A DNA stretch of 64,000 nucleotides, taken from contig JAKJXP020000031.1 in NCBI GenBank assembly GCA_022225965.2, positions 310,001 to 374,000 on the forward strand. Reading direction: 5' to 3'. The notes beneath the pieces are model-generated. The model made no database searches, was not told the origin of the DNA, and was given only the letters and a program-made list of their open reading frames with translations. Origin of the DNA: Diatrype stigma. Lineage: Eukaryota > Ascomycota > Sordariomycetes > Xylariales > Diatrypaceae. The position numbers and the translations under genes are program-made. Below are positions 55,791 through 64,000 of this stretch, piece after piece; within the stretch, counting starts at the first letter, position 1; each line of letters opens with the position of its first letter.

Positions 55791-57459
55791 AGTAGAGTAG
55801 CGATGTAGGGCAGCTACTTGGTCACGAGGTACCTAGATGGTTAGTAGGTGACGATCGAATGGCTATTTGGAAAAACCTTAGGGCAACGGTAATAGTTAGA
55901 TCTCAACAAGAACAATAAGGAGAGGATGTGCTTGCCGGGCCAGTATTACGAAGAAAATATCTTGATTCGTCTCCCCATCCCCCACGGAACGTGGATGGTG
56001 GCACATGAGACACAAATGCTTTTGAGCGCCTTCAAGTTCTGAATTTTGCCAATAGTCTTGAGAGCGAAGAGCTATCCGTATCTAGACTTCATCTCCGCGG
56101 TTCTTGCGTGTACATCTGAGTGACCCAGAACCATATTCCACTGGGGAGGCAGAATTCTGAGACCGCGCTCTCTTCTGTTTCTCAGCCATTTGCGAGAGAT
56201 AAGAGGCTTGGTGTGCAACCCTCCACGTCGTAGCCGAGTCTGTGGCAGAGACCGAATACGTCGTGAATGAAGGTGTAAAACATGGTGTAACTACTTGGAA
56301 AGAGACAATACTATTATGAAAATCCGACATGGGAGAACAAACCCGTCTGGTTGATCTTCGTACGTATGTACGTACGTATGTTCTTCGCCAATACGCATGC
56401 ACTTTCGTAGGTGCTCAGGTATGCACCGCAGGGTACCAACCAAAAGGTTCATGTCCGAGGCTTCCACTCCCGTACAGTCTGATGAAGGTACCTACCTCAT
56501 TACTCACTAGGGCTACGATCACCCTCATGTGATTCCTCAAGGGCAATACGAAAGGTTCAAGTATTCTAATACTATGCAACAGTTTGCAAGGTCCGTAAGA
56601 AGGTTACAATAAAAAGGAGTCATGAAGGGGGAGGGCCGCTGATCACGCCCAAAGGAGTAGTATACCGTAAATTATATACCAACTAGCAAGTGAACAGAGT
56701 TGCGGCATTAGTTCCACGTGTAAATAAATAGGCCTGCCGGCTGCCTTTAGGGAAGCATTGCTTGTTGCATGAATAGTCATAAGATGTCGCCTCCAGCATT
56801 ATTTTCGAACAACACAACGACGTATTACCACGAAGTCAAGTATCCCTTTTATCGACGACATGATATATCTATCCAATTATAAGTGTACGATGCTAAGCCT
56901 ACACCTTGTTGCTACTGCCAGTTACCCAGGTAAGTAATTACCGGAAGCCACTGGGAGGAACTGGTGGATAAACCTAATGGATGGAACTGCTGAACGACAT
57001 TGTCTGATTCCACTCAATGTAGCTCCATTCAGTAACTCCGCCAAACAGCTAGTATTAGCTCATTACCTAAGTAGCAGGTGAACAAGATAGAGGTATGATG
57101 TGTTAGTGGTACTGGCAACTTAGGAAGCAGATGAGGGCGGATGGTTAAGATGATCACTACAGATATATCAAACCCCTGAAGGAAATAGGGAAGCCATTAC
57201 GGTTGGCATCTTATGGCCGAGCACTGGACAGATGTGGTAACATGTAGTATACGCAGATGGCCGGCCGCACCTTAAAGACGGCTCATGAAAAACATCACTT
57301 CATCTCTGTGAATACATAATCAGTTGATGAACTGCGTAGCGTAGCGTCTTTAGGTCGAGATGAGGCTGGAGTCCGACACTAAGACGGACCTGGACCTTTC
57401 AGCTACGGCCGAGAACCCTTAATCTTCCGATTTGACGTGTAGTCACAGGCTGAAAAAGT

Positions 57460-57468
57460 TTATCAGAT
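57460..57468 (-). promoter_or_regulatory. Putative iron-responsive GATA (SreA-type) site 1
   Basis: TTATCAGAT is the reverse complement of ATCTGATAA, an exact match to the fungal ATCWGATAA consensus bound by SreA/SRE-type repressors. It lies 652 bp upstream of the transporter start codon. Confidence 0.6.
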
Positions 57469-57652
57469 GGGCTGAAAACCTGCTACATTTAGGTACGCAG
57501 TAGCTAAGCATTCCTAGCCCTCCCCTAAGCTCATATTTAGCTCACACCCATTGGAAAATCCAGGGAGCCGTGCCGCCTGTGCCTCTTTTGGCCCCGATAG
57601 CTCGAGAGCTAGGCGGAGCCTGAATGGAGCCATGTCCCATATTACCTGAAGA

Positions 57653-57692
57653 TTATCTTAAAATTATCTTATCAGATCATGCGATCTGATCA
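57653..57692 (-). promoter_or_regulatory. Putative iron-responsive GATA cluster (site 2 with inverted half-site)
   Basis: Three TTATC (GATAA) cores at 57653, 57664 and 57669. The last lies in TTATCAGAT (57669-57677), again an exact ATCTGATAA complement. It forms an inverted repeat ATCAGATC-4 bp-GATCTGAT (57671-57690) about 440 bp before the transporter ATG. Confidence 0.65.
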
Positions 57693-58119
57693 ACCAACGG
57701 GTTAACGCAGTGTCCATCGTGGCAACCCTCGGTCTCATTAACTAGGAACGGACCTCCTTCCCGACCCTTGGTTTCGCAAGCTGCGTGGGAAAGCTGTAAG
57801 TAAGGCCATTCTAAGCGAGACCCTCCCGCATACCCGTAGTTTCTAGTTGGCTAGGTATACGAACATGGGCCGTCGCCGGGCTAGATGATGTTGAGTAGGG
57901 CCCCGTGGATCGGACTCCGGAGAAGGAATGTAGTTAGGTGGGTAAGCCTGCAAGGCTAGAAGAAGATGAAATGGGAGAGAAAATGATATTTCATTGCTCT
58001 CCCCTCCACCCCTTGGCTCTCTCTGTTTTCTTTTGGGAACCGCAACCGCTGTTTTATTTTTCAAGTGGGCTGAGACGCTTGTCGCGATTATACGCGCATA
58101 GAAAGAAAGACGCCCAAAG

Positions 58120-60180
58120 ATGTCGGACCACATCACGCCCACCAGCGCGACGGAGGCTGTCGAACCTCCTCTCAAACCGGAAGGCGAGAAAATGCAAGAT
58201 GGTGTGTATGTGGCTGAGGCAGTGACCCGGTCGTGGACCAAGAAGTCCTTGATAGTCATCTACATCTGGTGAGTGAGCTACCTACCCGTCCACAATCTAG
58301 AAACGGGGGTAAAGGGGAGGGGAGGAGGTTTCGAGATCAGACAGACAGGCAGGAGATCAATTAACTAACGGGCTGGCAAACAAAAAAGCATGTGGTTGAT
58401 GTACTTCGTCCGAGCCCTCGGGTCCAGTCTCACGGCCAACCTCTCGCCGTACATCACCAGCGACTTCGAGGGGCACTCGCTCCTCACCGTCATCGGCACG
58501 GTGACGAGTATCATGAGCGCGGCTTGCACGATGCCGGTGGCTAAGATCCTCAATCTCTGGGATCGTACCGTCGGCTTCATGTTGATGCTGCTGCTCTCGC
58601 TGATAGGGCTCATCATGATGGCGGCTTGCAAGAACCTCGCCACGTATTGTGCGGCACAGGTAAATCACCCCCGAGCCTGCGAATCCGAGGCATATCTATC
58701 TATATGCCTATAGAAATCTTGACCTGAGATGATGCTCATTCTTGCCTGATTTTTAGGTCTTCTACTCGGTCGGAAGCACTGGCTTGATCTTCGCCGTCGA
58801 TGTCTTGACCTCCGATACCTCGTCCCTGCAGCACCGGGGTCTAGCCTTCGCCTTCACCTCCTCCCCGTACATCATCACCGCCTTCGCGGGATCGCCCCTA
58901 TCCGAGCAGTTCCACGAGTCCGACTGGCGATGGGCCTACGGAACCGTCACCATCCTGCTGGCCGTCGTCACGACCCCGCTCATCATTACGTGGCTGCTCG
59001 CCAAGAAGAAGGCGGAGGAGAACAAGGTCTTGGAAAAGATCACCCCCGAGCGCACGTGGGTGGAGGGTATCAAGTACTACCTGATCGAGTTCGATGGTAA
59101 GCGTCATTTCCTTCATTTCTTTCATCCCTGGCTGGCCTTTTCTTTGGCCTACCACGCTTCTCTCGTTTTTCTCGGGTGTTGGAGTCATCCAAACAAAGCC
59201 TCATAAACCAGAGTCTCTACTATTAGCAACTTAACTAACTGCTCGCAATAGTCATCGGGATCCTCCTGCTCATCGCCGGCTTCTGCCTGCTGCTCCTCCC
59301 ACTCACGCTCGCCTCGTCGCAGGCCGACCAGTGGCGCACCGACTACATCATCGCCATGATGGTGGTGGGCGGCGTGCTCGTGATCGCCTTCGCGCTATAC
59401 GAGCGGTTCTTCGCGTGGAAGCCGTTCATCCCGTGGCGGCTGCTGACGTCGCGCACGGTGCTGGGCGCCTGCCTGCTGGACGTGACCTACCAGATCGCCT
59501 ACTACTGCTGGGCGTCGTACTTCACGTCGTACCTGCAGGTGGTGTACGACGTGTCGATCACCGAGGCGGGCTACATCGCCGCCATCTTCGACCTGGTGTC
59601 GCCCGTGTGCCTGCTGTTCGTCGGCTGGCTCATGGCCGCCACCAAGCGCTTCAAGTGGCTGCTCTGGTGGGCCGTGCCGCTGTACATGCTCGCCGTCGGC
59701 CTGATGATCTACTTCCGGGCGCCGGGCCGCAGCGTCGGCTTCATCTGCCTGTGCGAGGTGCTCATCGGCGTCGGCGGCGGCGTGATGATCCTCGTGCAGC
59801 AGGTGGCGGTGCTCGCGGCGTCGGAGCACGAGGACTACGCGGCCATGCTGGCGCTGCTCAGCCTGTTCGGCAACATCGGCGGGGCCGTCGGCAACAGCGT
59901 CTCCGGCGCCATCTGGACCAACACCCTGCCCCGCATGCTGCAGCAGTACCTCCCCGCCGACGCGGTCGACCAGTGGGCCGACATCTACGACTCGCTCGAC
60001 CTCCAGCTCGGCTACCCCGTCGGCTCCGCCGCCCGCGACGCCATCATCCAGGCCTACGCCATGGCGCAGCGGAACATGCTCATCGCCGGCACGGCCATCA
60101 TGGCCCTCTCCCTCGTCTGGGTCTTCATGATCAAGAACATCAGGCTGGTCGACCCCAGCCTGGGCGGCATGCTGTTTTAA
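58120..60180 (+). CDS. MFS siderophore-iron transporter (SIT/ARN type)
   Basis: Proton-coupled uptake of ferric siderophores, probably at the plasma membrane. Exons: 58120-58268, 58389-58659, 58757-59096 and 59252-60180, all in phase, giving 562 residues. The hydrophilic N-terminus leads into EAVTRSWTKKSLI, the start of the first helix, as in other SIT proteins. About fourteen hydrophobic segments follow. Diagnostic stretches are YFVRALGSSLTANLSPYITSDF after helix 1, YSVGSTGLIFAVDVLTSDT, the FIPWRLLTSRTV loop and the C-terminal IAGTAIMALSLVWVFMIKNI. The last 310 codons are very GC-rich. Two exact SreA-type sites upstream support iron-repressed expression. No siderophore biosynthesis gene lies within the window, so it may take up its own or foreign siderophores. 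Confidence 0.87.
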
Positions 60181-61922
60181 TGGAGTTTGATGTAATGGCG
60201 AGGGGAAAAGCCGAACTGGGACGGTCGGTTCGAACCGTGGGATATGTATGTTTGCATTTGGGTTATCACTTCTATACTGAAGAAAGGAAAACATATCAGC
60301 CGTCGAGATACCATGTTATGTATAGAGTGTTAGATCTATAGATAAATGTACTGTAGACAAAAATCATTCGCTCGCCGAACAATATTCTTTCTCGAGCAGC
60401 GACAGAAAAAACACCGGTGACATACCTGGCAGCCTCCGTCCTCTAGACGTTTCCTTCTGTAAGGGATGCTAAGAATATACTGAAAATAAGTGCATGAGGC
60501 TTCTTATATAGAGCAAGGCAGTCATGTGTTACTCCAATCCTGACAACTCATCTACGACCCCAGGCAGCTGCCCAGGGCACTCATTATACGATGTAGGTCA
60601 GTATCTTTATACGCAGCCTTGGCCTTGTCAACCGCTAAAGTCACCCAGGCAGGTGGAATAGCAAGTCAAAACTGAACCTACATCTCGCCCCCTTCCGTTC
60701 CCCCTTTTCCATTGGGAGGACTGATATATGAGATGTCCATCTCAAAGGAAAAGGCGGCTGTAGAAGAATGTTATGCCCATGAGCAATTGACACTTTTGCA
60801 TTTCGCAATTAAAGATTTAAGAGGAAGATTTCATTTCTGGCTGGTATAACATTGTTTCGTGATCGTGAAATCGGAATCGTAAGTGCATAGTAAGATTTAG
60901 TTAGCTGACATCCATACCATCAGCACTCACTACAGAGAGTAGGGAGGGGTGATGTGGCATGTATGCATGTATATCGAATCCTCGCTCTCTATCTGGTAAA
61001 GAGTAGCGTTTTCGTTGATCAGTATCCAATATGATCTGCTCGATATGTACATACCACCGGCTGATTTCAGCCAATCTCATGAAAAATTCCACTGCGTAAC
61101 GTGATTGTCTAACCAGAAACTTGTGAAAAACGGACTGCAAATCGTGTTAGCAACGTTCTAGGCCTCCTTTAACTATCCCCTACCTGATGTAGAACTGTAG
61201 GTAATGTACAGCACCCCATAGTTAGCTACTGTTAGTGATGGATTAGGGGGGCCATTACGTATGCACCAAGGTACAATACCTGGGTAGGTGCTCAAGCAAC
61301 TGCTGCCCCTCCAAAACGTCACTGTAAGCCAAGCTCGCCAAGCAGCCAAGATACCTAGAATCATGGCGGGGTTCACCTCAGTAGGTAGAATAGGGATTTT
61401 CGGATTCTGGCCGTCCCAGGGACAGTCCCGTCGTACACAAAGCCTCGAGGTTGATCACGTTGCACGATCGGAAGACCGGAGTAGTAGATGTACAAGTTGT
61501 ACAAAGTTGCACATAGTCTTACTACACCGGAGGCGAACGTCTATTGTCTATTTGCGATAATCATCCAATCTCTGCTGCGTGCTAATTAGTTATCCCCAAC
61601 TCTACATCCTGATATTGTCAAGACCGTTTGCACCTTAATTACCAAATCCGAGCACAAGAACATTAGCAGGTTGAGAGATCTCATTGGCCGCCGCACTCTT
61701 TCCCAATTGGCTCTATCAAGCCAGGCACGCCTATCAACGAAGACCTACCGCCTAGTATCTACCTAGTAGTTACCATAGGCACCGTGAAGCCGTCAAAATC
61801 TTTACGATCCAGTCCTTCTCCAGGGCTTTGTGCCACTCGAGAAAAGGTCAAATTGGCACCGACGGGACTTTTTCTTTAGAGTATTCGCCAACTAAGCTTT
61901 TCGCGGACCGGAACTACAGACC
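60181..61922. other. Intergenic stretch, no supported gene
   Basis: 3' flank of the transporter and upstream region of the next gene. Short frames (for example 61288-61560) show no domain or codon signal. TAGGTA-rich sequence near 61,735-61,780. Confidence 0.55.
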
Positions 61923-63915
61923 ATGTCGTTGGCAATTCTCACCGACGACCAGATTCGCGCTTTGCTGGAGTCACTCAGTCATGAGGAAGCAGAAACACTC
62001 CTCCATAAGCTGAGACGTGCGCTCCATGATTATTCGACTGGCCAGCAGCACATTGATGCTGGGCTTGTCCACCAGCCCGAACGGACGGTGATCCACTCCG
62101 AAGTCACGGGCAGGAGGACGCTGTTCATGCCCTCCGTGAATGTGGATGGCCATGCAGTAAAGGGTCAGTCGGGAATACCCTCTTATCGATCTACCTATTC
62201 AGAAAGTCCTTGTCGTATTAACATGTCGGCATAGTCGTAACACTGCCTGGCCCCGACGCGGACCCATCTCTCCCTGCTGCTAAGCCCACAGGATCCATGA
62301 CGCTTTATGGTTCAAATGGATCTCCGATAGGCTTCTTGCACGCCAAGACGCTTACGGCCTTCCGAACGGCGTTGGCCTCGGCTTGTCTCCTAGAGAGGCG
62401 TAAGACAGTCAGGACATTGACAGTCTTTGGGTCAGGACTGCAGGTAAGTTGCTGTGGATTGTCCCCCCGTGTGCTTGCCCACTCCCCGAGCACTCGGTCC
62501 CCTCCAATGTGGTAATAACGCTGTAGAGGACTGCGATTATTAATTTCATCATATGGGGATAGGCGTACTGGCATATACGACTGGCCTTGATGCTCCGGGG
62601 TCACACCATCCGGCGTGTGCATATAATCAACCGGAGATTCAGTGAGAATGCGAAGGATATTCTCAAGAAATTCCACGCGGTACCACAATCTGTTAAGGAA
62701 CGCGAGGGTTGGGAATCCGCTCGGTTCGGACTGCTAACACCGGGTTATGGCGATTACCACCGTCTTCTGGTCAGTGTCCAGCTCCCTCTTCGATTTGACT
62801 TTGCCAGCACTCCCAAATCTTTTAACTCATACTCGCAAGTACAGCTAGGTTACAGGTACCCTATATACCGAATCTGAGCTGGGAAAACGTGTGCATCTAC
62901 TGACTCCATAATGTGAATAGACGGAGTACCTAGTCAGCGCCGATGTAATCTTCTGCTGCACACCTAGCACAGAAGATCTGTTCAGCGCTGAAACCCTTAC
63001 GGATCACCATGCCCGACTCAAGGGAAGGCTTATCGTTGCTGTCGGCAGCTATACGCCCCAGATGCATGAGCTCCCGCGCGAACTTCTCTTACAGGCTACA
63101 AAAAGCCCCGGTGGGGGCCGGCACTATCACAAGCACGCTATAGAAGGCGGCGTCGTGGTGGTGGACACTCTAGACGGTGCCATGAAGGAGGCAGGCGAGA
63201 TCATAGATGCTGGATTACAACCTACACAACTTGTCGAGTAAGTGATACATCCGCCCCTCTAATATGCCGTCAGCACCGCATAGCTGCACCCATACATAAT
63301 ACTATGGCGACGATGAAACTAAGACATAGGAATAGGCTAGGAGAACTGATAATGCTCCGGAAGCTGCAGCAAGAAGGCGAATCTCCCGCCTTGACGCCAG
63401 CCGCAGAGTCTCCGGTCACTGAGTCTTTCGACAAGCTCGACATAAGCTCCGGGAACTCCGCCATGGCGACCGCGCTTGGCGCGTCGTCCTCCGAGCTCGG
63501 TGTCGGCAACACCAACGACAGCAGATACAGCAGCAGTCACAACAGCAGGCGCTCAATGTCGCGCAGCCCCGGCCGGCTCCCGCGGAACGGCAGCGGCACG
63601 AGCGTGCGGGACTTCTTCCACCGGCGGACGGCGAGTAGCCAGAACTCCTCCGCATCGGCATTGGCCGCTGCAGACAAAGACAAAGAGAAGGAGAGGGAGA
63701 AGGAACGGGACAGGGAGAGAGAAGACAGGGAGAAGGAGAAGGAGAAGCGCGAGGACCACCTCGTGCGCTGGATCCGCTCCGGCAACGTCATCTACAAGGG
63801 CGTCGGGCTGGGCCTTATGGACCTCGTCGTCGGCCTCGAGGTGGTGCGGCTGGCGCAACAGAAGGGCTTCGGCAGTGTCGTCGAGAACTTCAGCTCGTCT
63901 CCGACGTCTCCGTAG
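61923..63915 (+). CDS. Ornithine cyclodeaminase / mu-crystallin family protein
   Basis: NAD(P)-binding enzyme family that includes ornithine cyclodeaminase, alanine dehydrogenase-like enzymes and ketimine reductases; the substrate cannot be told here. Exons: 61923-62163, 62235-62443, 62563-62769, 62921-63237 and 63336-63915, in phase, giving 517 residues. Recognisable parts: the N-terminal substrate region (RRTLFMPSV), GFLHAKTLTAFRTALASA, the Rossmann turn VFGSGLQAYWH, DVIFCCTPST, LIVAVGSYTPQMHELP, VVVDTLDGAMKEAGEI and the end VIYKGVGLGLMDLVVG. Between LGELIMLRKLQ (about 326-337) and this end lies a foreign-looking insert of about 127 residues, first Ser/Asn-rich, then Lys/Glu/Arg/Asp repeats. 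Usual family length is 320-400, so the insert explains the excess. The acceptor 63334-63335 is the one that keeps the frame. Confidence 0.87.
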
Positions 63916-64000
63916 AGCGGGGAGTCGGACAGGGCGCCGCGGGCGCCGATCCTTGATGGTCTTGACGAGCCCGCCACTACTACCGCCGCCGCCGCCGCCG
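63916..64000. other. Window end, with CCG triplet repeat
   Basis: 3' flank of the cyclodeaminase-family gene running into a CCG repeat (about 63983-64000). It may be the coding edge of a neighbouring gene, but too little is visible to call. Confidence 0.5.

Larger units (their letters stand above)
55791..58119. other. Intergenic stretch, long upstream region of the siderophore transporter
   Basis: About 2.3 kb without a supported gene. Includes a GTACGTAT tandem near 56,360-56,380 and the GATA-site cluster described separately. Confidence 0.55.

Noticed and set aside
60220..60245. GGTTCGAACC as a possible tRNA B box
   Set aside because: No A box, acceptor stem or cloverleaf can be drawn around it; it is a short palindrome in a 3' flank.
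59331..60341. Long + frame (336 residues) overlapping the transporter, and the 299-residue antisense frame
   Set aside because: Both are shadows of the GC-rich last exon, whose in-phase reading gives clear transporter helices.

Overview
The window is nuclear DNA of a filamentous ascomycete (Pezizomycotina, probably Sordariomycetes). The evidence is compact genes with several short GT-AG introns and CTAAC-type branch points, fungal-type gene families, and a block of about 17 kb of AT-rich retrotransposon DNA with the C-to-T / G-to-A pattern of repeat-induced point mutation (RIP). Thirteen host protein genes can be supported. Exon structures were worked out by hand from splice sites, reading phase and family conservation.

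Left arm (1-29.7 kb). In order: the 3' part of the proteasome activator BLM10/PA200 (+); a small GC-rich secreted protein (+); a PD-(D/E)XK-nuclease-like protein with an AT-hook (-); a beta-carbonic anhydrase with two unusually long introns (-); 60S ribosomal protein eL8 (-), divergent from the tRNA 2-thiolation enzyme NCS6/CTU1 (+); the NDUFA1-like complex I subunit (-), which seems to need a 4-nt microexon; a PHD-finger MYST acetyltransferase of the Sas3/Mst2 type (+); and a secreted FAD-linked oxidase (+) whose last intron contains a poly-G/N/poly-C assembly gap.

Mobile block (30,054-47,495). Two related Ty3/Gypsy LTR retrotransposons stand in tandem (30,054-41,751 and 41,794-47,495), both on the + strand. 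The first is split in its gag region by a minus-strand Ty1/Copia-type element (30,424-36,571). All three have paired LTRs of equal length (185, 241 and 182 bp). All are riddled with stops, and key Cys, Asp and His codons appear converted as RIP predicts. In the Gypsy elements each LTR is least mutated at its outer end.

Right arm (47.5-64 kb). In order: a membrane-anchored or secreted glutaminyl cyclase (M28 family, +); an epsin with ENTH domain, UIMs, NPF motifs and a clathrin box (+); an F-box protein (+); an MFS siderophore-iron transporter (+) whose promoter has two exact matches to the iron-responsive GATA-factor consensus ATCWGATAA; and an ornithine cyclodeaminase/mu-crystallin family protein (+) with a large charged low-complexity insertion.

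Most host genes are housekeeping (protein turnover, translation, tRNA modification, respiration, chromatin, endocytosis). The secreted protein, FAD oxidase, siderophore transporter and F-box protein are of a more accessory kind. No tRNA, rRNA or CRISPR array was recognised. All statements come from reading the sequence; no searches were run.
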